Shown here piece after piece: positions 1 through 12,128 of a stretch of 64,000 nucleotides of DNA (positions within the stretch are counted from its first letter, which is position 1; the number at the start of each line of letters is the position of its first letter). The DNA lies in the NCBI GenBank assembly GCA_007115705.1, contig QXEO01002092.1:186001-250000 (forward strand). Direction: 5' to 3'. This DNA is from Dactylis glomerata (taxonomy: Eukaryota; Streptophyta; Magnoliopsida; Poales; Poaceae). A program made the position numbers and the translations under genes. The notes beneath the pieces were generated by a model. The model searched no databases. It saw only the letters and a program-made list of their open reading frames with translations, and had not been told where the DNA came from.

Positions 1-3000
1 GTCTTGGTGTAGTGATTTTTGGATCATGCTTCACTAAACAACTTCGAGGGATATTGAATTTAGTGGGAGTTCATTAGTAATTTGATTAACTTGAACTAAT
101 TATTATGAACTAAATCTTAGTGTATTTGCATAAGTCATTATAGTCATTGGCAACCGTTTTCCACCGACACTTAGTTTTAATTGAGTTAATAGAACTATAG
201 AATTCTGGATAATCACTTTTTAGACTAGTGCCATTTACTTAAAATATCAAGTTCAAACATTAAGTCCTATTGCAATTTTAGCAAACCTCACTGGCTCCAT
301 ATGATTTAATAAGTTGTATTAATCAAAGAGCAATGATTCAAGTTGTATTGATCTTCAAAATTGTTTGAGAATCAAAGTGATCTTGGAGCTAAAAGAATTG
401 TTTCAGAAATAAACAAGAGGTGAAAGATATTTGATATCCTAAACTTTGATTGTTTGCAAAGATGATTAAGTGTAATTTAGTAAAAGAACATATGCTCATA
501 CTGGATGAATATATGCGAAGATTGAAGATGCTAGGCGTCCAGATCACCCAACAGTTTGGGAGCTAATGTTATACATGCATTCATCCTTATGAGCTATAGT
601 AGTTTCATCATGGAAGTTGTCATGATAAGATGGATGAAAAGGTATCTGCTAAATTGTTTTGCTATACTGAAAGATTACTAAAGAATGGAACCTGAAAGAA
701 TACTAATTATATGATGATGGTGATCCACATCAATGTGCAGAATCCAAGGTCATTAGTATTTGACTAACATCCTTTGGACCATGTGTCAAAATGATTGACA
801 CCACTTAATGTTGATAGATTCTTCTAAATAGAGAGGAAATGCTAAATAGGATCTGCAAAATGTTTGGTAGAAAAGGAAAAGACTGGAAATGTCTAGCTCA
901 GGTATATAAAAGATATACATGTTATAGATGTATTCTTTGCTCGTTAATAATGTAATTCTTGGGTATTGGATACTAGATTGTTAGTATGAAATGTCATACA
1001 AAGCAACACAATACAAGAACTACAGTGGCCTAAATAACCAGCAAAAGAATGTGGTAATAATGCGCATTGAGAAACAAATAAAACTATTATTATGTTTCCG
1101 TTGGCATCAAACCTAGCCTTCAAGATTTGATAAGAACTTAATAATTGTTATTGTTTTGGTATTATGAGAGCAATGGTTGTTCAAATTATTACCGTCTTCC
1201 ATAATCGATGGATGGATTATGATTATCTTGTTGGTGAAATAGACATTTATAACACCGATGCTAAAGGTCACAAGATAAAGAATTTCACTTATTTGAAACA
1301 CCACCGTTTAAGTCATATTGGAAACAAAGACATGAAAGAAATTCTATATTGATAGATTTTTGAGTCATTTGATTTTGAATTGATTGACGCTTGTGAGACT
1401 TTTCCTAAAGATGATTAAACTCTGTTCATTGGCCATGGACAGAACAATCGACTAACTAAATGGAGATTGTACATGTTGATGTATGTAGTCCATTGCATGA
1501 ACTCGATCATGGTGTATTTTCTATTTCATCAATGATGTATGGTATATCTACTTGGTGAGAAAGAAGTATGAAATGATTGAAACTGTTCAATTTATGAAGT
1601 GGAAATTGTAGTAACAAGAAAAAATTCAAGTTTTTATGATTGGATCATAAAGGAGAATATTTGAGTTATAAGTTTAGCAAAACATCTAAGAGTTAAGGAA
1701 ATTGTTCCACAAACTTGCATCGTGATAAACACTGTATGAGTATGGAGTTTTCGATGGATGTAATCAAACCTTGTTTGACATGGTTAGATCAATGATGAAA
1801 TAAAACTGCCAATATAATTTATGGATTATGCTTTATAGACTACCGCTTTTCACTGAATAGAGCACCATCATAATCCGCTTAAATGACACCATACCAGCTA
1901 TAGTTGTCTTTTCTTGAATTTTGGTATGCAAGGCATATGTGTAAAATGTTTACAACCAAAATTGGATTAGTAAGTCTTTGTAGGTTATTCCAAAGAATGT
2001 TGATGGGTATTCCTTCTATTATGAACCCGAATTCATGGTGATTGTCGCTAAAAGAGGTGAATTTCTTATGAAGAAGTTTTCTCGCAAAAGGTTTACGTGG
2101 GAGGAAAATAAAACTTGATGAGTTATTGAACTTGAGCAAGATGATCAGAGTAGCATAACACTGAAAAATATTCTGGAAGCGGCAACTGCATTTATGGCTC
2201 ACGCGTCTACAATGTGTTGTAGTCACGACATCAAAGTTTCTATTTAACTAAGTTGGTCATAATCAAATAGAAAGATTTGAGGACAAGATATTATTAGATA
2301 ATAGTAACCAACATTATACAAAGAAGCGGTGATGGGCCCTGACTTTATCATATGGATTATTTTAGCAATAATTATATATTAAGATATGATAGTTGAATAA
2401 ATAAAACAATGTTCCTCTATCGGAATGCACACCAAGGACATGTACCTAACACGACCTAATGGGTTTTGTTGATTCAAAGGTTGCTAGATATGTATGCAAA
2501 CTTCTATGGTAGAAGTAAGCATATCAAAGTTGGAATCTTCAATGATGAAAATGTTAAAGAGTTAATTTCATCAAGATATTTAAAGATGCTTGTATTTACA
2601 AGAAAGTAAGTGGGAGTGCTAAGACATATTTCTAATGCTTTATGTAGACAATATATCATTTATTGGAAATTATGTGTTTTTCTTGATATTATTAAGATTT
2701 CATTAAAATTGGATTTTTGATGAAAGACTTAGGTAAAACCAGAATATTAAGCATCAATATCTATGTAGATAGATTGAGACACTAATATTATTTTGCTATA
2801 ATACATAGATGAAATATTGAATTTGTTTAATATGGAAATAATAAGAACGGTTCTTATTGCATGGAAGAGGTTGGAGCAAGAATCAAGTGTTTTGACACTC
2901 GATGAGTGAAACCACAAGAATGACTTTATCAATCTTGTACACCATGATATGTCTATCTAGATATGTCCGATGCTCTAAAAGGTTACGAGTATTCATATGA

Positions 3001-3582
3001 TGATTGTTGGACAACAGTAAAGATATTCTTATGTACTTTAGAAGAATTAAGAATATGTTCTGTATGCAAAAGTGACAAATGGTTCATTGCAATGTATTAC
3101 ATTGGCTTTGTCACATATACAGGCAAAATTTTATCTCAATTTTAAGCTATTTGTTTTAAGTTAGAAGGTGGCACAATAAGATGGAAAAATGTTCCATGAT
3201 GATTTGGATGAGTTTCAATATTAACATTGTGGCGGACACTGCAACGAGGGCTAAGTATATAATCGCTCTAGAAGCGGCAAGAGAACTAGGTGTAGTTCCA
3301 AGTGTGCTAGTACTATGTAGCTCTATTGTATGACAATAGTGATAATATAGTCTCGACCAAGAAACAAAGGTCTCACCATAAGACCAAATTTATATGATGC
3401 CATCTCATAGAAGATGAGTAATGCGTGCTGACGCAAAAGATATGCAAATACAAATGGACCTGAAAGTGTCAGACCCATAGATAAGGTTTACCACGTGCAA
3501 CACGTATGAGTAATACTGGAATGCCATAAGTGTTAAAGGCGCAAGTATGACTAGATTATTGACTCTAGTGCAAGTGGGAGAC
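1..3582 (+). pseudogene. Decayed internal (gag-pol) region of a BARE/Angela/WIS-like Copia retrotransposon
   Basis: This stretch is a ruined Copia polyprotein region with no long ORF in the sense frame. Landmarks occur in the order expected for Copia: a leader and gag remnant from the start, a piece matching the gag-protease junction near 900-990, a GAG-pre-integrase and integrase remnant at about 1370-1830, an RT remnant at about 2300-2760, and an RNase H and tail remnant at about 3220-3580. The RT box at 2641-2655 reads YVDNI where active Copia elements have YVDDI. A run CAAGTGGGAG at 3571-3580 is the polypurine tract just before the LTR. About 3.5 kb remains against roughly 5 kb in intact relatives, so there are deletions as well as many stops. 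The family assignment rests on remembered similarity to Triticeae Copia elements; the position relative to the LTR supports it. The 5' LTR is outside the window. Confidence 0.8.
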
Positions 3583-4108
3583 TGAAATAAATATGCCCTA
3601 GAGGTAATAATAATATTGTTATTATCATATTTCATGTTTATGATAATATTTATATTCCATGCTAGAATTGTATTAAGCGGAAACATTAATACTTGTGTGG
3701 TTTATGAACAACACCGTGTCCTTAGTATGCCTCTACTAGACTAGCTCATTGATTAATGATGGTTAAGGTTTTCTAACCATAGACATGAGTTGTCAATTAA
3801 TAATGAGGTCATATCATTAGGAAAATGATGTGATAGACATACCCAAATTAAGCATAGCAATTAGATCGTGTCATTGTGTTCACAATTATGTAGTTTTTCC
3901 TATGTCAGTATCATATTCCTTAGACCATAAGATAATGCCACTTCCTGGTACCGGAAGAGAGCTTTGAGGTCATCAAACGTCATCCTATGAGAGGGTGATC
4001 ATAAAGGTGTCTCTTAGGTAATTGGAAAGTACTTGTTGGGTTGCATGTATCGAGATAGGATTTGTCCCTCTCATATCGGAGAGATATACTCTGGGCCCAC
4101 TTGGTAAT
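3583..4108 (+). mobile_element. Copia 3' LTR, first part (interrupted)
   Basis: The LTR starts with TG directly after the polypurine tract and continues with a segment typical of BARE/Angela/WIS LTRs (ATATGCCCTAGAGG at 3591-3604). It is cut at 4108 by a minus-strand LTR element and resumes at 12129. The last five bases here, GTAAT at 4104-4108, are repeated at 12124-12128 and form the target duplication of the insertion. The two parts together give about 1.9 kb, close to the roughly 1.8 kb I recall for this LTR type. Confidence 0.85.
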
Positions 4109-7100
4109 TGTGACGCCCCAAAACCGGCACCTTGCGTATCGTAGCGATCACGCCACAACACGCACGGTGTCGCTTTGGAAACGCCCACCAGGCATAATGT
4201 GCACATCGAAACATACACATTATGCGGGTGGAATCGAGTAGCAACAGTTACACAAGTTCACGATGGAACCCGCAAAAGAATATATAATATAACCACGAAG
4301 ACTCCACGAGTCAAGAATCCAAATATACATACAAAAGATCCAAATCATACATAAAACCAAATAGCATCCGAGTACGGACAAGAATACAAATGGGCCTAAG
4401 AGGCCTGAAGATAAACGATGGCGTCCAAAACCCTGCCCAGGCCAAGCCGGAAGGGTAACCTTGCTAACGTCGTCGCTCCCATACCTGTGAACAATCGTCG
4501 GGCCAAAGGTTGCCGAACAAGGAGGGAGAAAGAGAAAAGGAAAAAAAACGAGGGTGAGTACCGAGGCACGTACTCACGAGACTGGAATTCAGCTGTGCTC
4601 GCCTACAGGCTATATGGTGGACTTAGCGGCAACAAAAGACTTTACTACAGAGACACTACAACTTCCGTCTAAACAGACAAGATAAGAGAGCGCATAAAAG
4701 AACCAATTAGAAACTAACACCAAACATAACCCAGCCGATGAATCACCTTATCGCGCCCACACGAAGAAGCAATATCAAAGGCACTCACTCAGTTATCAAG
4801 TTTTAATGCAGGTTTATTGTTGTAGTTGTGCTAGCTTACTACACAAGTTTATTAGTATTGAAATAGCAGGTGCAAGTTGTTCTATGATCGAGTAGTACAG
4901 CTCCAAGTCGTCCATAACCGCGGACACGGCTTTTCGAAAAGATTTAACCCTGCAGGGGTGCCCAAATGTACCCATACGCTCGAACAATCCTTCAGGCAAA
5001 TCTCGCACCCTTAATAAAAACAGGTGCGCCATTAGGATAGTCACGACTCGCACTCTCCTTCACTACAAACAAGTCCAGAAAGCCACCTAACTAAGTTGAA
5101 CCCGTATCGAGAGTCCGGCCGAATCTCCGAGACAGACCTAGTAGTTTGAGTCTACGGCTAGGTCGAATTCCTAGGAGATGTTCTTTGGTTTAGAGCCACA
5201 AATGGGATAACCAAAGACTCAGTGCTCTTTTGGAAATCGCTTAGCAAACGTACCCCACCTGTACGAGCGTGCACGGAAGCAAAACGGGGCTACAAGGCAC
5301 AACGGCTTCCCCAAGGGTAAAATACAGTAGTGGTAAATAAGAGATAGTGTGCACGCCCGCAAATTTAAAGAACCAAATGGAAACACCGCGAACTAGTTGT
5401 GGCCACTAGACAAGTATGTAGATTCCGGCAGTGATCGAGGGGAGGCCCGTAAACGTACCCACGTATGATTAGAGCGCTCAGTCTCAGAACAGTTCATGCG
5501 ATCTCGGGGTCCTAGGGGACACAAGTGAGCCGTCGGAAAACTGGCAAAATGACTCACCGATGCCTCTGCTTAATTCAATTTTAAGTATTAACAATAAAGT
5601 AAGCCATGATTATTTCCAACAACATGTATCCATAAAGTAGAGCATGTGATAACTTCCCAACCCAATAAGATAAAACAACTCCAACAACCTGAAGATGCCT
5701 ACGACTCGCAAGGCCAACTCAAACAACAAGCACATGGGTAATGGGATGTATGGAAGGTGCTATGGCTTTGCTTTGGATAATAGGTGGATAGGACACATGA
5801 CTCGAACAAAGCATCGCGATACAAGGCTAGAATATAGAGCTAGCGAGAGCAAAAGTATTAAATGGGTAGAGAGAAAAGGGCTCGCCTGAAAAGATGGTCA
5901 AAGAACACCCGAAGAACTTGTCGTTGCTCACATCACCACGAAGCGTCCTATCCGGGAAGAAGCAAATCGCTACAACAAACAACGGATGCAACACTTACTA
6001 CTACGGCAAAAGAATCGGCATGATCATATGAATGCATGCATGTCATGGCAATTATGATGCAATGCAACTTAGCAAAATTAAGCGGAATCGGAATCCCGGC
6101 ACACATAGATATGGTTCAAGTTGTTTTACTACACGGCAAAATTAATTGTTGATTAGCATGGCAAAGACAAGATATAGGTGATCTACACAAAATTAAATGA
6201 AGTGGGGAGACCATATTTGGCTTATCCCAATTACTCCATATGTTATGTATTAAGTGAGATACAAAATACCACGTCATGACATGATGTGAGATGCAAACAG
6301 GTATATGGATGGTATATTCAGATTCTATGCATTTTTCTGATAAACTTTCATATAAAATACTTTGTATTTCGAGTTACGGTTTGAAAGATATAGATTAAAC
6401 AAGATTTGCATATTTGCAGGGATTTTAGAAATCAGAGGAAAAAAAAAACTGCACGGGCTGAAACTGGTTCAGACCTGAGGCGACGGATAGTAGCTATCGC
6501 ACACCAGCGACGGATGAGATCAGAGCTTCTGGGCCGAGGCCCATCGATGCGAGATCTGTGCCAAAAAAAGAAAAAGGTTGGGATTAATCCCGAATCATAG
6601 GGATCGAACTTGGGATCTCTCGATCGAGGACAAAGGAACGAACCGCTCGGGCTAAGAGGAGATCACGTCTATCCTGAGAACGCACCCTACTTGACCTTAA
6701 CCGGTAACGGGAGCTGGGGCCTGGGCGCCATTACTGCGAGGAAGAACTCGAGCACGGATCCGGCGTTTGAGACCGGAACGGGGCAAGCGGAAGGGGCAGA
6801 AGACGCGCGCCGGGGCGGGGAACCAATTCCATGCGGCGGAGGGGGCTGGGAGCCATCGGGAGGCGCCGGCGACGATGACCTGCGGAGAACAATGGCGGTC
6901 AACGCCGGTAGAACGCTGCAAAGCGGGAAAGAGGCGAAGGAGAGGTCCAGGAGGATGATGCGCTCACCAGGAAGTCGGAGAGCACGTCGTCAAGGGCGAT
7001 GAAGGTCTGCAGACACCGGAATACTGGATGGCTCGCGGCGGCCGGAGGTGATACTGTGTCGTTGAGCTTCTGGCTACGGTGGTTCTCTGCTACTCGTGGA

Positions 7101-7891
7101 GAGGAAGAAGAAAAGGAGGGGGAAAAGAGAGCGGCGGCAGAGAGGAGGGAGAGGCTAGGGTTTGCAGGGACTCCGGTTGGGGAATAAAAGGAGGGGAAAA
7201 GTGAGGAGGAAGGAGGGATTGGAGCCTGTCCAAGAAGAAAAAGGTGGAGCACGCCTCTTGCGTGACTGCGTCCAGGAAGATGACAAAGAGGAACCAGGAT
7301 GGCGTTCGGTGGTCGCTCTTGCTGCTCTTCGTGGAGGGGAAGAAAAGAATCCAAGGGGAAAAAGGGCTCGCACGGAGGGGTCACGCGCTCGGCGTGGTGG
7401 CTCCAGGGAAAAGGAGGAGATAGCGAGCAGGTGATGTTGACAGGGAGCTCACGCTCCTCGCGTGCTTGCTCTCAGAAGAAGACACACAGGGGACGTGGAG
7501 TTAGAGTTGAGATAGGCCAGAAGTCTGGCTGCAACCTTTGCCAAGATTCTTTGCAAAATTTGAATTGGAAGCAAGGTTAGAATAGAATTAAAACAAGGTT
7601 TGAAACAAGTCAGATTTGAAACGTTAGGATTTATTTTACATCTGATTTTAAATAAACAATTCGAACATTTTTATTAACATACTTTTGGAGGTTACCAAAA
7701 TAAAGAATATAAGGGGAAGGTTATTATAAAACCACACAATTCAAAATAAAATAGATTTTATTCCAAATAATTTTAAGTTTTAATAAAAACATGCAAGGGT
7801 GATTGATGCATGATGATGCAAGACGTCACGATGACACGAAAAAGAAAAGAACAAACAATTCTAATAAGGGGAATTTTTCCGGGTCGTTACA
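4109..7891 (-). repeat. 3' LTR of the LARD-like element
   Basis: A 3,783-bp LTR, almost identical to 8342-12123. It contains GC- and purine-rich stretches (about 6700-7500) giving many short ORFs on both strands, none of which resembles a known protein. On the sense (minus) strand, a segment around 7150-7190 with a weak TATA-like CTTTTATTCCCC and a following pyrimidine-rich leader may be the promoter region; this is inference. Confidence 0.9.
6560..6665 (-). other. tRNA-derived SINE-like segment inside the LTR (copy 1)
   Basis: On the minus strand this segment shows an A-box-like TAGCCCGAGCGG (plus 6643-6654), then a B-box-like GTTCGATCCC (plus 6600-6609), then T-rich runs (plus 6564-6578) that could act as a Pol III terminator. 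Order and spacing are those of a tRNA gene or tRNA-derived SINE head. I cannot fold a full cloverleaf, so it is a remnant or a SINE rather than a tRNA gene. The same segment occurs in the other LTR. Confidence 0.4.
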
Positions 7892-8341
7892 ATCGACACC
7901 ACTAACAAGGGATCTCGCCCCGAGATCCACGTCAAGACGGGGAGGAGTTGGGTAAACTATCGAATCTTCTTGTGCCAAGTTGAACTCCACGACACCACTA
8001 ACAAGAGGTTTCTTCTCGACACCACCAACAAGGGATTCTTGCTCACGTTGACAACGATGAACTTCCGAAGAACGATCCTATTAGGATAAAAGCAAGAGAT
8101 CGTCCACCCACGTAGGAACCTAAACTCGAAGAAGCAGATAAGAGAGAGAACACAAAACTCGCAAAGATAAGAGGAGAGAAGCATAGAAGGTAAGGAGAAA
8201 AATGCAGAGCTACTTAGAACTATCCAACAAATTTTTAGTAAAAATAGTTTTGACACTAGACACAACAACGTCCGTTGGCAAGGTTATCCTACAGGCAGAC
8301 TAGACCCGTGGGTATCGACAAAACCTGGCTCTGATACCACT
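7892..8341 (-). other. 450-bp internal domain of the LARD-like element
   Basis: This is the whole sequence between the two LTRs. It holds no plausible coding region. Three short repeats of the form CGACACCACYAACAAGRG lie at 7894-7911, 7990-8007 and 8017-8034. The expected polypurine tract next to the 3' LTR (plus position 7892) is not obvious: the sense strand there is mixed rather than purine-rich. Confidence 0.8.
8324..8339 (-). other. Primer binding site, initiator tRNA-Met type
   Basis: On the minus strand the sequence reads TGGTATCAGAGCCAGG, two bases inside the LTR border at 8342. It matches the primer site complementary to the 3' end of plant initiator tRNA-Met. It fixes the orientation and the internal border of the element. 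Confidence 0.9.
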
Positions 8342-11300
8342 TGTGACGCCCCAAAACCGGCACCTTGCGTATCGTAGCGATCACGCCACAACACGCACGG
8401 TGTCGCTTTGGAAACGCCCACCAGGCATAATGTGCACATCGAAACATACACATTATGCGGGTGGAATCGAGTAGCAACAGTTACACAAGTTCACGATGGA
8501 ACCCGCAAAAGAATATATAATATAACCACGAAGACTCCACGAGTCAAGAATCCAAATATACATACAAAAGATCCAAATCATACATAAAACCAAATAGCAT
8601 CCGAGTACGGACAAGAATACAAATGGGCCTAAGAGGCCTGAAGATAAACGATGGCGTCCAAAACCCTGCCCAGGCCAAGCCGGAAGGGTAACCTTGCTAA
8701 CGTCGTCGCTCCCATACCTGTGAACAATCGTCGGGCCAAAGGTTGCCAAACAAGGAGGGAGAAAGAGAAAAGGAAAAAAAAACGAGGGTGAGTACCGAGG
8801 CACGTACTCGCGAGACTGGAATTCAGCTGTGCTCGCCTACAGGCTATATGGTGGACTTAGCGGCAACAAAAGACTTTACTACAGAGACACTACAACTTCC
8901 GTCTAAACAGACAAGATAACAGAGGGCATAAAAGAACCAGTTAGAAACTAACACCAAACATAACCCAGCCGATGAATCACCTTATCGCGCCCACACGAAG
9001 AAGCAATATCAAAGGCACTCACTCAGTTATCAAGTTTTAATGCAGGTTTATTGTTGTAGTTGTGCTAGCTTACTACACAAGTTTATTAGTATTGAAATAG
9101 CAGGTGCAAGTTGTTCTATGATCGAGTAGTACAGCTCCAAGTCGTCCATAACCGCGGACACGGCTTTTCGAAAAGATTTAACCCTGCAGGGGTGCCCAAA
9201 TGTACCCATACGCTCGAACAATCCTTCAGGCAAATCTCGCACCCTTAATAAAAATAGGTGCGCCATTAGGATAGTCACGACTCGCACTCTCCTTCACTAC
9301 AAACAAGTCCAGAAAGCCACCTAACTAAGTTGAACCCGTATCGAGAGTCCGACCGAATCTCCGAGACGGACCTAGTAGTTTGAGTCTACGGCTAGGTCGA
9401 ATTCCTAGGAGATGTTCTTTGGTTCAGAGCCACAAATGGGATAACCAAAGACTCAGTGCTCTTTTGGAAATCGCTTAGCAAACGTACCCCACCTGTACGA
9501 GCGTGCACGGAAGCAAAACGGGGCTACAAGGCACAACGGCTTCCCCAAGGGTAAAATACAGTAGTGGTAAATAAGAGATAGTGTGCACGCCCGCAAATTT
9601 AAAGAACCAAATGGAAACACCGCGAACTAGTTGTGGCCACTAGACAAGTATGTAGATTCCGGCAGTGATCGAGGGGAGGCCCGTAAACGTACCCACGTAT
9701 GATTAGAGCGCTCAGTCTCAGAACAGTTCATGCGATCTCGGGGTCCTAGGGGACACAAGTGAGCCGTCGGAAAACTGGCAAAATGACTCACCGATGCCTC
9801 TGCTTAATTCAATTTTAAGTATTAACAATAAAGTAAGCCATGATTATTTCCAACAACATGTATCCATAAAGTAGAGCATGTGATAACTTCCCAACCCAAT
9901 AAGATAAAACAACTCCAACAATCTGAAGATGCCTACGACTCGCAAGGCCAACTCAAACAACAAGCACATGGGTAATGGGATGTATGGAAGGTGCTATGGC
10001 TTTGCTTTGGATAATAGGTGGATAGGACACATGACTCGAACAAAGCATCGCGATACAAGGCTAGAATATAGAGCTAGCGAGAGCAAAAGTATTAAATGGG
10101 TAGAGAGAAAAGGGCTCGCCTGAAAAGATGGTCAAAGAACACCCGAAGAACTTGTCGTTGCTCACATCACCACGAAGCGTCCTATCCGGGAAGAAGCAAA
10201 TCGCTACAACAAACAACGGATGCAACACTTACTACTACGGCAAAAGAATCGGCATGATCATATGAATGCATGCATGTCATGGCAATTATGATGCAATGCA
10301 ACTTAGCAAAATTAAGCGGAATCGGAATCCCGGCACACATAGATATGGTTCAAGTTGTTTTACTACACGGCAAAATTAATTGTTGATTAGCATGGCAAAG
10401 ACAAGATAGGTGATCTACACAAAATTAAATGAAGTGGGGAGACCATATTTGGCTTATCCCAATTACTCCATATGTTATGTATTAAGTGAGATACAAAATA
10501 CCACGTCATGACATGATGTGAGATGCAAACAGGTATATGGATGGTATATTCAGATTCTATGCATTTTTCTGATAAACTTTCATATAAAATACTTTGTATT
10601 TCGAGTTACGGTTTGAAAGATATAGATTAAACAAGATTTGCATATTTGCAGGGATTTTAGAAATCAGAGGAAAAAAAAAACTGCACGGGCTGAAACTGGT
10701 TCAGACCTGAGGCGACGGATAGTAGCTATCGCACACCAGCGACGGATGAGATCAGAGCTTCTGGGCCGAGGCCCATCGATGCGAGATCTGTGCCAAAAAA
10801 AGAAAAAGGTTGGGATTAATCCCGAATCATAGGGATCGAACTTGGGATCTCTCGATCGAGGACAAAGGAACGAACCGCTCGGGCTAAGAGGAGATCACGT
10901 CTATCCTGAGAACGCGCCCTACTTGACCTTAACCGGTAACGGGAGCTGGGGCCTGGGCGCCATTACTGCGAGGAAGAACTCGAGCACGGATCCGGCGTTT
11001 GAGACCGGAACGGGGCAAGCGGAAGGGGCAGAAGACGCGCGCCGGGGCGGGGAACCAATTCCATGCGGCGGAGGGGGCTGGGAGCCATCGGGAGGCGCCG
11101 GCGACGATGACCTGCGGAGAACAATGGCGGTCAACGCCGGTAGAACGCTGCAAAGCGGGAAAGAGGCGAAGGAGAGGTCCAGGAGGATGATGCGCTCACC
11201 AGGAAGTCGGAGAGCACGTCGTCAAGGGCGATGAAGGTCTGCAGACACCGGAATACTGGATGGCTCGCGGCGGCCGGAGGTGATACTGTGTCGTTGAGCT

Positions 11301-12123
11301 TCTGGCTACGGTGGTTCTCTGCTACTCGTGGAGAGGAAGAAGAAAAGGAGGGGGAAAAGAGAGCGGCGGCAGAGAGGAGGGAGAGGCTAGGGTTTGCAGG
11401 GACTCCGGTTGGGGAATAAAAGGAGGGGAAAAGTGAGGAGGAAGGAGGGATTGGAGCCTGTCCAAGAAGAAAAAGGTGGAGCACGCCTCTTGCGTGACTG
11501 CGTCCAGGAAGATGACAAAGAGGAACCAGGATGGCGTTCGGTGGTCGCTCTTGCTGCTCTTCGTGGAGGGGAAGAAAAGAATCCAAGGGGAAAAAGGGCT
11601 CGCACGGAGGGGTCACGCGCTCGGCGTGGTGGCTCCAGGGAAAAGGAGGAGATAGCGAGCAGGTGATGTTGACAGGGAGCTCACGCTCCTCGCGTGCTTG
11701 CTCTCAGAAGAAGACACACAGGGGACGTGGAGTTAGAGTTGAGATAGGCCAGAAGTCTGGCTGCAACCTTTGCCAAGATTCTTTGCAAAATTTGAATTGG
11801 AAGCAAGGTTAGAATAGAATTAAAACAAGGTTTGAAACAAGTCAGATTTGAAACGTTAGGATTTATTTTACATCTGATTTTAAATAAACAATTCGAACAT
11901 TTTTATTAACATACTTTTGGAGGTTACCAAAATAAAGAATATAAGGGGAAGGTTATTATAAAACCACACAATTCAAAATAAAATAGATTTTATTCCAAAT
12001 AATTTTAAGTTTTAATAAAAACATGCAAGGGTGATTGATGCATGATGATGCAAGACGTCACGATGACACGAAAAAGAAAAGAACAAACAATTCTAATAAG
12101 GGGAATTTTTCCGGGTCGTTACA
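8342..12123 (-). repeat. 5' LTR of the LARD-like element
   Basis: A 3,782-bp LTR directly repeating 4109-7891. Differences seen by eye are mostly single transitions plus a 2-bp deletion (near 10408 compared with 6176) and a one-base change in a poly-A length. It ends at 12123, next to the second copy of GTAAT. Confidence 0.9.
10792..10897 (-). other. tRNA-derived SINE-like segment inside the LTR (copy 2)
   Basis: Same segment as in the first LTR: A-box-like sequence at plus 10875-10886, B-box-like GTTCGATCCC just downstream on the minus strand, then T-runs. It was duplicated as part of the LTR rather than inserted independently. Confidence 0.4.
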
Positions 12124-12128
12124 GTAAT

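Larger units (their letters stand above)
4109..12123 (-). mobile_element. Large-LTR non-autonomous LTR retrotransposon (LARD-like), minus orientation
   Basis: This is an 8.0-kb insertion flanked by GTAAT (4104-4108 and 12124-12128). Two direct repeats of about 3.78 kb enclose only 450 bp. Orientation is set by a tRNA-iMet type primer site beside the right-hand repeat. On the element's sense strand the LTR begins TGTAACGACCCGG and ends GGGGCGTCACA. No gag or pol is encoded, so all proteins must come from another element. The two LTRs differ at only about a dozen positions by eye, pointing to a recent insertion. Its LTR length and lack of coding capacity resemble Triticeae LARDs such as Sukkula, but I cannot assign a family from sequence alone. 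Confidence 0.9.

Noticed and set aside
4814..5053. 79-codon ORF on the minus strand, repeated at 9048-9287
   Set aside because: Duplicated only because it is in the LTR; no recognisable similarity and no supporting context.
6560..6665. A functional tRNA gene
   Set aside because: Only box-like motifs and T-runs are visible; no convincing cloverleaf could be drawn.
6610..7580. Cluster of ORFs of 62-161 codons on both strands, repeated exactly at 10842-11812
   Set aside because: They lie in the GC/purine-rich part of a 3.78-kb LTR, overlap on both strands and resemble no protein. The repetition is due to the two LTRs.
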